Shown here piece by piece: positions 53,631 through 61,851 of a DNA stretch of 64,000 nt. The stretch comes from Hathewaya histolytica. GTDB taxonomy: Bacteria > Bacillota > Clostridia > Clostridiales > Clostridiaceae. The stretch covers positions 186,001-250,000 of the forward strand of contig NZ_LR590481.1 in NCBI RefSeq assembly GCF_901482605.1, read 5' to 3'. Under the pieces are notes generated by a model, which was given only the letters and a program-made list of their open reading frames with translations, did no database searches and had not been told where the DNA came from. A program made the translations under genes and the position numbers. Positions within the stretch are counted from its first letter, which is position 1, and every line of letters starts with the position of its first letter.

Positions 53631-54805
53631 TGAATATTACAGGAATCGTATTTAAAAAAGAATTAAAAGACATGTTTAGAGATAAGAAGACTATTATAAT
53701 AGGTATTTTATTACCACTTCTTATTTATCCAGTTTTATTTGGGGTAATGGGTAAGGGAATGAAAAGTCAAGTAGAAGAAGTTGAAAAAGGCATGAAAGTT
53801 GCTTTAGTAGATAAGGGTAATAGTGAGTTCGGTAAGTTTTTAAAATCTCAAAAAAATATAGTTATAGTTAACACTAATAAAGCAGAAGAAGAAGTTAAGG
53901 ATGGAAAATTATTATTATATATAGATATTCCAGAAAATATAGATAAGAATATATTAGAAGAGAAAAAAGCTAATATAAATATAACTTATGATAATAGTAG
54001 CACAAAATCAAATACTGCAATGAGTATGATAAATGAGTATATAGAGCAATATTCAAAAACTATAGTAGGAAACAGACTTTCGAAAAGAAATATAGATAAC
54101 AGTATACTAACACCTATAAATTTAGTTAAGAAAACTACAGAAAAAGAAAGTGATGGACTTGGAAAGTTAATGCTTTCTATTATGATACCTATGATGCTTG
54201 TTATGTTTGCTGCTACAGGACCTATAGCATCAGCAACAGATTTAGGTGCTGGGGAAAAAGAAAGAGGAACATTAGAACCATTATTAACTACACAAGCAAG
54301 TAGAATGTCACTTTTATGGGGAAAATTTTTAGCAATAACTGTTATGGGGGGCATTACAAGTCTAGCATTTATGGGTGGATTAATGATTTCAATGCAGACT
54401 TCACCAGAAATGTTTGGTGGAGGTGGAGGTATAAGTATATCACCTTTAGCTCTAATTATAATGGGAATCCTAACTATAGCTTTAACTATGGTATTTGGAG
54501 CACTGTCACTAGCTATAAGTATATATGCAAGATCATTTAAGGAAGCTCAAACTTATTTAACCCCATTAAGTTTTGTTGGAATGGCAGGGTTCGCAACATA
54601 TGCAATTGATGCTAAAAATGTATCTATGTTATTTTTAAATATTCCAGTTTTAAATATAACAGCTATATTAAAAGAGCTTACATTGGGAGTATTTAATTTC
54701 ACACATATAGTAATAGTACTAGTCTGGACCTTAGTATATATAGTCGGATCACTATTGTTTGCAAGATATATGTTTAGTAAAGAATCAGTAATATTTAGAA
54801 CATAA
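53630..54805 (+). CDS. natB: ABC transporter permease, NatB-like
   Basis: 391 residues: N-terminal membrane segment (about 21-40), an external loop of ~130 residues, then five membrane segments, with GAGEKERGTLEPLLTTQASR and the Gly-rich MFGGGGGISISPLA loop typical of NatB. In B. subtilis NatAB exports Na+; other substrates are possible. Overlaps natA by one base. Ends at a strong terminator. Confidence 0.87.
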   Translation: MNITGIVFKKELKDMFRDKKTIIIGILLPLLIYPVLFGVMGKGMKSQVEEVEKGMKVALVDKGNSEFGKFLKSQKNIVIVNTNKAEEEVKDGKLLLYIDIPENIDKNILEEKKANINITYDNSSTKSNTAMSMINEYIEQYSKTIVGNRLSKRNIDNSILTPINLVKKTTEKESDGLGKLMLSIMIPMMLVMFAATGPIASATDLGAGEKERGTLEPLLTTQASRMSLLWGKFLAITVMGGITSLAFMGGLMISMQTSPEMFGGGGGISISPLALIIMGILTIALTMVFGALSLAISIYARSFKEAQTYLTPLSFVGMAGFATYAIDAKNVSMLFLNIPVLNITAILKELTLGVFNFTHIVIVLVWTLVYIVGSLLFARYMFSKESVIFRT

Positions 54806-54841
54806 AAAAGTAATAAAAGTATAGTGTATAATCAATAAATT

Positions 54842-54897
54842 AAAACACCTTCATGAAGTATAAGGAAGAACTTATATTGGTGAAGGTGTTTTTTATA
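54842..54897 (+). terminator. Terminator of the GntR/ABC operon
   Basis: Outer stem AAAACACCTTCA / TGAAGGTGTTTT, inner AAGTATAAG / CTTATATT, then TTTATATT. Confidence 0.92.
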
Positions 54898-54898
54898 T

Positions 54899-55075
54899 TC
54901 AAATGCTTTTTTTATTAGTTCTTTTGTGATTTAAATTGTGGTTTTTACGTGATGTGTATTTTTTGAAAGGATAAAATGACTTGCGTAGTAAACTAAAAAA
55001 TTTAGAGAATTTATTTTTTACCCTCTTCTTTAGACTTTTTTTCTTAAAGTTTACATGAATAACTTTATGTTCCAT
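54899..55075 (-). CDS. Small, very basic 58-residue protein (unrecognised)
   Basis: Too short for a standard gene list but has a perfect AAGGAGG 8 bases before its ATG on the minus strand. The product starts MEHKVIHVNFKKKSLKKRV and ends NHNLNHKRTNKKSI, with about 24 Lys/Arg/His in 58 residues, no membrane helix and no Cys. Such a charge suggests binding to RNA, DNA or spore chromatin, but nothing supports a definite role. It ends next to the terminator of the opposite operon. It lies 222 bases from DnaA-box cluster B. Confidence 0.6.
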   Translation of the reverse strand: MEHKVIHVNFKKKSLKKRVKNKFSKFFSLLRKSFYPFKKYTSRKNHNLNHKRTNKKSI

Positions 55076-55296
55076 TCTATTGCCCTCCTTAAAAATAAGT
55101 GTATGTACTATAATATTACGAAAGGCGTTTAATGAATGTTACGAAATTTGCAGGTCTAATTAATTATATCACAAAAAACAGGTAATATATAGTAATAAGA
55201 GGTTATATTTTTTAAATCATTAAATTTATTTATATTGTTATAATCTTTAACATGAAAATTAAGTATATGTTATTTGATAATATCATACAATATAAG

Positions 55297-55525
55297 TTGT
55301 CCACATATTATCCACAAATCTGTGGATAATGTTAATATATTATAGATATAAAAGAAATGAATACAAAATTTTAAGGAATTAAAAGGAATTACAAGGTAAA
55401 TAAAGAATATTATTTACATAAAAAGTAATAAAATAAATGGGATACAAAAAACCCTGTGGATAAGCCCACATTATCCACAAAAAAACAGATAAATAACAAC
55501 TTATTCACAATATATATGTGAATAA
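55297..55525. promoter_or_regulatory. DnaA-box cluster B
   Basis: Seven 9-mers: TTGTCCACA (55297), TTATCCACA (55308), TGTGGATAA (55321), TGTGGATAA (55455), TTATCCACA (55471), TTATTCACA (55501) and TGTGAATAA (55517); the last two have one change each. The pairs at 55455/55471 and 55501/55517 have exactly 7 bases between boxes, like cluster A. The region 55076-55729 contains no gene and no dnaA. The flanks are nearly pure A+T. Confidence 0.85.
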
Positions 55526-55729
55526 GTAAAAAATATATGTTGAAATGAACATGGTAGACTTAAATACACTTATATACGTATGTAGATGTATTATATTTAG
55601 GAACTTAAAGGTAAAAATACTAAAGTAAGAAATATTTTAATTAATAAATATAGAATAAAAATATAGCACATACATAAATTTAATCTTTAAATTAAGTATG
55701 TGCTATATAAGTCTTAACTTTTAATATAG

Positions 55730-56299
55730 TTATTCAATTGTACCTTTACCATCATTATTTATAGTTATCTTAATATCTTTATTTTTAGCTGCATTTTTGA
55801 AATTATCATATCTAGGTTGGAACTTTTTTGGTCCTTCAATTACGAATATTGTAATTTGGTTAGTTTTTGAAGAAGAAGTACCAATATAATTTAATTTTAT
55901 ACTATCAGTTAGCAACTTGGTAAGACCTTCATCTAAGTTTTTGAATTTTAAGTTATTGTTTTTAATAACATTTCTTCCAATGGAATTATTACCTTCAACT
56001 TTAATAATAACACCTAAATTATTTATATTTACCTTAAAAGAGGAACCCATATCTACAATTAAAGTAGTCTGAGTTCTAAAATATAAAAAGCCTTCAACTA
56101 AAAAAACTAAAAATAAAAATATACCAAGTATTAAAGCTAATTTTTTTAATGGAGAAGGTTTTTTATAGATTTCCCCACCATAAGGTTCTCCTTTTACAGG
56201 GGTTATGTGATTTTTTTTTAATACACAAAACTCATTTTCCTTAGTAACTATATAGACCTTATCATTCTCTATATTCAATACTTTTCCTACTTTTCGCAA
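55730..56299 (-). CDS. RsgI-like anti-sigma-factor-domain membrane protein
   Basis: 189 residues from the TTG at 56299 (AGGGTGAT upstream), giving a start RKVGKVLNIENDKVYIVTKENEF that fits the RsgI N-terminal domain; a GTG three codons earlier is possible. Residues about 1-45 are the cytoplasmic anti-sigma domain, 50-75 one membrane helix, and the rest an external domain of ~110 residues without a known sugar-binding module. Usually RsgI is coupled to SigI, but no sigma factor gene is near, so it may be an orphan. Confidence 0.75.
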   Translation of the reverse strand: MRKVGKVLNIENDKVYIVTKENEFCVLKKNHITPVKGEPYGGEIYKKPSPLKKLALILGIFLFLVFLVEGFLYFRTQTTLIVDMGSSFKVNINNLGVIIKVEGNNSIGRNVIKNNNLKFKNLDEGLTKLLTDSIKLNYIGTSSSKTNQITIFVIEGPKKFQPRYDNFKNAAKNKDIKITINNDGKGTIE

Positions 56300-56369
56300 T
56301 ATAATCACCCTATCTATATTTATAACTATCTACTATATAATAAAAAATAAATAGGAGATTTTCAATACA

Positions 56370-56507
56370 TTATTTAGAAACTTTAAGTTCCTTTGTAGTA
56401 TATGTATATAGTTTTGAAGTATTATATGTAGTAAATAAGAATACTAGTATAGTTAGAAGGGTAAGAAGAATCTTTTTTACAGTAGAACTTTTATATTTAA
56501 ATTTCAT
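56370..56507 (-). CDS. Small 45-residue single-span membrane protein
   Basis: ATG with AAGGAAAGGG upstream on the minus strand. Basic start MKFKYKSSTVKK, a membrane segment ILLTLLTILVFLFTTY, then a short external Thr/Tyr/Lys tail. Gap of 70 bases to the RsgI-like gene on the same strand, so probably one unit. Function unknown. Too short for most gene lists. Confidence 0.55.
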   Translation of the reverse strand: MKFKYKSSTVKKILLTLLTILVFLFTTYNTSKLYTYTTKELKVSK

Positions 56508-57050
56508 AAACTAATCCCTTTCCTTAAAATGTAATTAATATAGTATATGCACTATTTAATAAAAAAATTAGTATACTCTAAAAAAAAATAGTGTAACACA
56601 TATACATAAAAATTTATTATATATTATTTACACCTGGGACAATTTTTATACCGGATAAGAGAGATTTAATTGATAAAAAATTCTCAAAATGAGCTCTTGA
56701 GCTAGTAATTTAAAGGAATAGGGAAATAAGTGGAATAATATCATATAGATATGTTTTTATTTCTTGGATAAAATATAAATATATAAATGATCGTTTTTTT
56801 AGAAAAAATAAAGTAAAAGTATAGTATATTTCAAAATACAAAAAGGCGATTATATTAATTTAGAAGAGATATTCGCTATAATTCTTTAAATTTTGATATG
56901 GTTTATAAAAAAACTTTGAAAATATAAATCAGTTTGTATATAATATTAATAGTTAAACGTTTACTCATTATTTAATATTAAGTTATTGATAACCAAATCT
57001 TAATGTTAGATTATGAAAAAAGAAAACTCATACTCAGGGGGTATAATAAA
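56508..57050 (+). other. Upstream region of the nucleoside uptake operon
   Basis: 543 bases, A+T-rich. The first ~400 bases hold no gene or riboswitch that I recognise; in particular I find no purine-riboswitch core. The last part has the LacI-type promoter/operator and a ~100-base leader. AGGGGGT lies 9 bases before the pnrA-like ATG. Confidence 0.6.
56916..56963 (+). promoter_or_regulatory. Nucleoside-operon promoter with LacI-type operator
   Basis: TTGAAA (56916-56921), 17-base spacer, perfect TATAAT (56939-56944). The palindrome TAAACGTTTA (56954-56963) with the central CG typical of LacI-family operators covers about +3 to +12. The gene for a LacI-family protein is at the end of the same gene set (63830), the likely repressor. 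Confidence 0.75.
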
Positions 57051-58181
57051 ATGAAAAAACTATTAACCTTCGCTCTTGCTGCAATTATGGCCTTTTCTTT
57101 ATTTTTAACAGGTTGTGCTGGCAGTGGCGATAAGAAACAAGAAGCAGGCAAAGATGGTGGTACTGCTAATAAAGAAAAGCTTAAAGTAGTTTGTTTACTT
57201 AATGGTAACCTAGGAGATAAATCTTTCTTTGATTCAGCTAATAATGGAATGAACCTAATTAAAGAAAAGTTAGGTTATGAAGTTAAGACAATTGAAATGG
57301 GTTATGACAAAACTAAGTGGAAACCAACACTACAAGACGTTTCAGATCAAGATTACGATGTAATAGTAGTTGGTACTTGGGAAATGAAAGAGAACTTAGA
57401 AGAAGTTGCTCCACAATACAAGGATAAAAAGTATATAATATTCGATACATCAGTAGATTATAGCAAAGGTGATTTATCAAATGTTTATTCTATAGAATAT
57501 AAGCAAAATGAAGGTTCATTTATAGCTGGTGCTTTAGCATCTAAAGTGACTACTTCTAAAATGCCATTTGCAAATCCAGAAAAGAAAATTGGTTTCTTAG
57601 GTGGAATGGATACACCAATTATCAATGATTTCTTAGTAGGATATATTCAAGGTGCAAAATATATAGATAAAGACGTAAAAGTTGCTATTTCTTATATAGG
57701 TGACTTTGAAAACTCTGCAAAGGGTAAAGAAATGGCTTTAGCTCAATACAACCAAGGTGTTGATATTGGATTTAATGTTGCAGGTCAAGCAGGGTTAGGA
57801 CAGTTAGATGCTGCTAAAGATTCTAAAAAATATGCTATAGGTGTGGATTCAGACCAAGCAATGTTATTTAAAGATAAGGATGCAGCAAAAGCTGAGTTAA
57901 TTCCAACATCTTTATTAAAAAGGGTAGATAATTCTTTATTAAGAGCTTTAGAATTAATGAAAGATAATAAATTAGAGTATGGTAAGAAAGAAGTTTTAGG
58001 ATTAAAAGAAAAAGCTATGGAAGTAGTTGAAAATGAATTTTACAATAAATTAATATCAGAAGATCTTAGAAAAGAAATGAAGACAATCGAAGATAAGATT
58101 GTTAAAGGTGAAATCAAAGTTGATACTGCTTATGGTATGAAAACAGATGATTTAAACAAATTAAGAAACTCTGTTAAATAA
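57051..58181 (+). CDS. PnrA/BMP-family nucleoside-binding lipoprotein
   Basis: 376 residues from the ATG at 57051 (AGGGGGT upstream); the frame is open to 57003 but that start has no ribosome binding site. Lipobox LTGC (C22). The BMP-family pattern is seen in LKVVCLLNGNLGDKSFFDSANNGM, DVIVVGTWEM, GSFIAGALASKV and KIGFLGGMDTPIINDFLVGYIQGAKY. PnrA/Med-type proteins bind purine nucleosides for import by an RbsA-like ABC system, which follows here. A hairpin between this gene and the ATPase gene likely favours the binding protein. Confidence 0.92.
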   Translation: MKKLLTFALAAIMAFSLFLTGCAGSGDKKQEAGKDGGTANKEKLKVVCLLNGNLGDKSFFDSANNGMNLIKEKLGYEVKTIEMGYDKTKWKPTLQDVSDQDYDVIVVGTWEMKENLEEVAPQYKDKKYIIFDTSVDYSKGDLSNVYSIEYKQNEGSFIAGALASKVTTSKMPFANPEKKIGFLGGMDTPIINDFLVGYIQGAKYIDKDVKVAISYIGDFENSAKGKEMALAQYNQGVDIGFNVAGQAGLGQLDAAKDSKKYAIGVDSDQAMLFKDKDAAKAELIPTSLLKRVDNSLLRALELMKDNKLEYGKKEVLGLKEKAMEVVENEFYNKLISEDLRKEMKTIEDKIVKGEIKVDTAYGMKTDDLNKLRNSVK

Positions 58182-58201
58182 TTTAAAATTATTTAAATTA
58201 G

Positions 58202-58240
58202 AGGGTACATTTATTGATGACCTATAAATGTACCCTTTTC
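58202..58240 (+). terminator. Leaky terminator after the binding-protein gene
   Basis: Perfect 12-bp arms AGGGTACATTTA / TAAATGTACCCT with an 11-base loop, then TTTCT. Read-through to the ATPase gene is expected. Confidence 0.75.
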
Positions 58241-58276
58241 TATAACAATTATTCAGATAGGGTGGAGTGAGAGCAC

Positions 58277-59833
58277 ATGGGAAAAGAATTATTGGAAATG
58301 AAGAATATAACCAAAGTTTATCCCAATGGAATAGTTGCCAATAACGGAATTAATTTTTCAATTAGAGAAGGAGAAATCCATGCCCTTATGGGGGAGAATG
58401 GAGCAGGTAAGTCCACTCTAATGAAAATTTTATTTGGTATTGAGCAGGCTGAAGAGGGAGAAATTTTCTTAAGGGGAGAAAAGATTAATATTACTTCTCC
58501 AAATATAGCTATTAAATATGGAATAGGAATGGTTCACCAACATTTTATGCTAGTACCATCTTTAACAGTAGCAGAAAATATGGTTTTAGGTGTAGAGCCT
58601 AAAAAAGGTGTGTCAATTGATTTAGATAAAGCTATTAGGATGACAGAAGAACTTTCTAAAAAATACAATTTAAAAGTAGATCCAAGAGCTAAGGTAGAAG
58701 ATTTGCCAGTTGGAATAAAACAAAAAGTTGAAATTTTAAAAGCACTTTTAAGAGGGGCTAAGATATTAATATTAGATGAACCTACAGCTGTTCTAACTCC
58801 TCAAGAAACACAGGAATTATTTGAAGAACTAATTAATTTAAAGAAACAAGGACATACAATGATATTTATATCTCACAAGTTAAAAGAGATAAAGCAGATA
58901 TGTGACAGAATTACAATTATGAGAAATGGTAAATACATGGGTGTTCATGATGTAACTCAGATTTCAGAACAAGATATTTCAAGATTAATGGTTGGAAGAG
59001 ACGTAGTTTTGAAGATTGATAAGGAAAAAGCTAAACCTAAAGATGTGGTTTTAAATGTAGATGGTGTATCTTATTATGATGAGACGAACAAGAAGGTTTT
59101 AAATAAGGCTTCTTTTAGTGTACGTAGTGGAGAGATTCTTGGAGTAGCAGGAGTGGAAGGTAATGGACAAAGAGAGTTAGTTGAGAGCATTACCGGAATG
59201 AGAAAATATGATGAGGGAAAAATAAGTATTACAGGTACTGAAATAAGTGATTTAAGTATTAAGAAAATACGTGAACTTGGAACATCACATATTCCTGAAG
59301 ACAGAATGACTTATGGAGTTGCAGGAAATGTTAGCATAGAACAAAATTTAATTTCAGATAAATATGATTCTAAGGAATTAAATGGAGGTTTACTTTTAAA
59401 GATACATAAAATTAAAGAATTAGCAGAAAAGCTAGTTAAAGATTACAAAGTTAAGTGTAATTCACCAAAGCAAGGAGTAGGAAGACTATCAGGAGGTAAC
59501 ATACAAAAGGTTGTTGTTGCTAGAGAGTTTTCATCTAATCCTAAGTTCATAATAGCGAACCAACCAACAAGAGGTGTAGACGTTGGGGCAGCTGAATTTA
59601 TAAGAAGAAAATTAGTTGAGTTAAGGGATAATGGAACTGGTGTTATGCTGGTTTCTGCAGACTTAAACGAAGTACTAGAATTAAGTGATAGCTTAATCGT
59701 AATGTATGGTGGAGAAATTACTGCATACTTTGAAGATGCATCTAAGGTAACAGAAGAAGAATTAGGATTCTATATGTTAGGTGTAAAGAAGCAATCTCCA
59801 GAAGAGATTAGGAGGGCTATTTATGCAAAATAA
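58277..59833 (+). CDS. Nucleoside ABC transporter dual ATPase (NupO/YufO type)
   Basis: 518 residues with two ATPase halves. Half 1: Walker A GENGAGKST (about 36-44), signature LPVGIKQKVEILKAL, Walker B ILILDEPTAVLTP. Half 2: degenerate Walker A VEGNGQRELV, signature LSGGNIQKVVVAREF. This is the RbsA/YufO arrangement used for purine nucleoside import. GGTGGAGTGAGAG precedes ATG. It overlaps the first permease gene by 11 bases. Confidence 0.94.
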   Translation: MGKELLEMKNITKVYPNGIVANNGINFSIREGEIHALMGENGAGKSTLMKILFGIEQAEEGEIFLRGEKINITSPNIAIKYGIGMVHQHFMLVPSLTVAENMVLGVEPKKGVSIDLDKAIRMTEELSKKYNLKVDPRAKVEDLPVGIKQKVEILKALLRGAKILILDEPTAVLTPQETQELFEELINLKKQGHTMIFISHKLKEIKQICDRITIMRNGKYMGVHDVTQISEQDISRLMVGRDVVLKIDKEKAKPKDVVLNVDGVSYYDETNKKVLNKASFSVRSGEILGVAGVEGNGQRELVESITGMRKYDEGKISITGTEISDLSIKKIRELGTSHIPEDRMTYGVAGNVSIEQNLISDKYDSKELNGGLLLKIHKIKELAEKLVKDYKVKCNSPKQGVGRLSGGNIQKVVVAREFSSNPKFIIANQPTRGVDVGAAEFIRRKLVELRDNGTGVMLVSADLNEVLELSDSLIVMYGGEITAYFEDASKVTEEELGFYMLGVKKQSPEEIRRAIYAK

Positions 59834-60920
59834 AAATGTTAAATATGAAATAGTTAGAACCTTAGTAGCTATAGGATTATCACTATTATTAGCATTTATC
59901 TTAATATTTGCTGTAAGTAAACAACCAGTAGTAGCTATTAATAAGTTTTTACTAGGGCCGTTAAAAAGTGTAAGGCATTTTAGTAACGTACTTGAGATGG
60001 CCATACCATTGATATTTACAGGGCTTGCTGTAAGTATTATGTATCAAGCAAAACAATTTAACCTTGGTGCAGAGGGTGCCTTCTTTATAGGTGGTATAGG
60101 AGCATCTATTATAGCTATACAGTTTAAATTACCGATAGTGGCTCATCCAATAGTTGCCATATTATTTGGAGCAATTCTTGGTGCTGTAGCAGGATTGATA
60201 CCGGCTATACTAAAGGCTAAATACAAAGCCACAGAGCTTGTATCTTCGTTAATGTTAAACTATGTTTTATTCTATATAGGTATATACATAATCAATAATG
60301 TTTTAAGAGATCCAAATGCAGGGTCAATGGCTTCTGTTAAATTTAATAGAACAGCCCAGCTTACAAGTAATTTAATACCTAAAACAAGACTTCATACAGG
60401 ATTATTTATAGTTATATTAATGGTTATCGTATGTTACTTCTTCATTTATAGAACTAAATGGGGATATGAAATAAGAATGACTGGTGAAAATGAAAGATTT
60501 GCTAGATATTCAGGAGTAAATACATTTAAAGTTATTTTATTATCACAAGTAATTGGTGGTGCTATTGCAGGTATGGGTGGTGCTACAGAAGTTCTTGGAA
60601 TGTATTCAAGATTCCAGTGGCAATCATTACCAGGATACGGCTGGGACGGTGTAATAGTAGCAATCCTTGCTAGAAACAATCCATTACTTGTACCGATTGG
60701 TGCTGTATTCTTAGCTTACCTAAGAGTTGGTGCTGACTTAATGAATAGAATGACAGATGTTCAATCAGAAGTTATAGCAATTATACAAGGAATTATGATT
60801 ATGCTTATAGCAGCAGAAAGATTCCTAGCTTATTGGAAACATAAAAGGATATACAAAAATGCTAAAAGTAGTGTAGCTGGAAATACAGCAACTACAATAA
60901 AGGAAAAGGGGGAACACTAA
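59823..60920 (+). CDS. Nucleoside ABC transporter permease 1 (NupP/YufP type)
   Basis: 365 residues, about nine to ten membrane segments, with the family sequences LGAEGAFFIGGIGA, LVSSLMLNYVLFYI and GENERFARYSGV. The TAGGAGGGC site lies within the end of the ATPase gene. Followed by permease 2 after one base. Forms a heterodimeric channel. Confidence 0.94.
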   Translation: MQNKNVKYEIVRTLVAIGLSLLLAFILIFAVSKQPVVAINKFLLGPLKSVRHFSNVLEMAIPLIFTGLAVSIMYQAKQFNLGAEGAFFIGGIGASIIAIQFKLPIVAHPIVAILFGAILGAVAGLIPAILKAKYKATELVSSLMLNYVLFYIGIYIINNVLRDPNAGSMASVKFNRTAQLTSNLIPKTRLHTGLFIVILMVIVCYFFIYRTKWGYEIRMTGENERFARYSGVNTFKVILLSQVIGGAIAGMGGATEVLGMYSRFQWQSLPGYGWDGVIVAILARNNPLLVPIGAVFLAYLRVGADLMNRMTDVQSEVIAIIQGIMIMLIAAERFLAYWKHKRIYKNAKSSVAGNTATTIKEKGEH

Positions 60921-60921
60921 G

Positions 60922-61851
60922 ATGAAAGAGTTTTTTAATATAATTTTTTCTGTTGGCTTTGGATATGCTATCTTAAGAGTTACAACCCCCATATTATTTG
61001 CAGCATTAGGTGCTTTAATATCAGATAAAGCAGGAGTTATAAACATAGCTCTAGAGGGTATAATGCTTATTTCAGCATTAACAGGTGTTGTATTTAGTGC
61101 ATTAACAGGAAATGTATGGATAGGTCTTTTAGCAGCAGTAGTAATAGGTGGATTAATAGGTATATTCCTTGCTTATTTCTCACTGAACTTAAAGACAGAT
61201 ATTATTCTTGCAGGTATTGCCCTTAACTTAATGGCAAGTGGAGGAACAATATTCTTCCTATACTTAATTGCAAAAGATAAAGGTATATCAACATCATTAA
61301 AAAGTGGAGTACTTCCAAAACTTACAATACCTTTAATAAATAAAATACCAGTTTTAGGACCAATACTATCAGGTCACAATGTACTAACTTATGTATCATT
61401 AATAGCAGTAGGGGTTGTTGCTTATGTCTTATACAAAACACCATTAGGACTTAGAATAAGATCTGTTGGTGAAAATCCAGATGCGGCAGCTTCAGTAGGT
61501 GTAAATGTTGTAAAAACAAAATACATAGCACTTGCATTAAGTGGTGTTTTAGCGGGATTCGGTGGAGCATACATGTCTATGGGATATGTATCATGGTTCT
61601 CAAAAAACATGACTGCAGGAAGAGGATTTATAGCTTTAGCAGCTGAAGCCATGGGAGCGGGAACTCCACTTGGAACATTTTTAACATCCTTATTGTTTGG
61701 TTGTGCAGATGCACTTTCAAACTCATTACAATCTTTAAAAATACCATCAGAATTTGTTCAGATGATACCATATTTAGCAACAATTATAGGACTTGTTGTG
61801 TATTCAACTAGAAAGACATCAAAAGGAAAGAAAATCAGGAGGGAAAACTAA
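60922..61851 (+). CDS. Nucleoside ABC transporter permease 2 (NupQ/YufQ type)
   Basis: 309 residues, about eight to nine membrane segments; hallmark INIALEGIMLISAL, GENPDAAASVGVNV and FIALAAEAMGAGTPLGT. AAAAGGGGG precedes ATG inside the end of permease 1. It overlaps the first nucleoside hydrolase gene by one base, so uptake and cleavage are tied in one operon. Confidence 0.94.
   Translation: MKEFFNIIFSVGFGYAILRVTTPILFAALGALISDKAGVINIALEGIMLISALTGVVFSALTGNVWIGLLAAVVIGGLIGIFLAYFSLNLKTDIILAGIALNLMASGGTIFFLYLIAKDKGISTSLKSGVLPKLTIPLINKIPVLGPILSGHNVLTYVSLIAVGVVAYVLYKTPLGLRIRSVGENPDAAASVGVNVVKTKYIALALSGVLAGFGGAYMSMGYVSWFSKNMTAGRGFIALAAEAMGAGTPLGTFLTSLLFGCADALSNSLQSLKIPSEFVQMIPYLATIIGLVVYSTRKTSKGKKIRREN

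Noticed and set aside
56508-56915. Purine riboswitch before the nucleoside operon
   Set aside because: No conserved three-way junction core was seen, and the region is upstream of the promoter.
56954-56963. TAAACGTTTA as a CcpA catabolite site (cre)
   Set aside because: It lacks the flanking TG...CA bases of the cre consensus, and a LacI-family gene belongs to the same locus; CcpA is still possible as it is of the same family.
57003-57050. Longer N-terminus of the PnrA-like lipoprotein
   Set aside because: It would hide the lipoprotein signal behind 16 extra residues; the ATG at 57051 has a good site.
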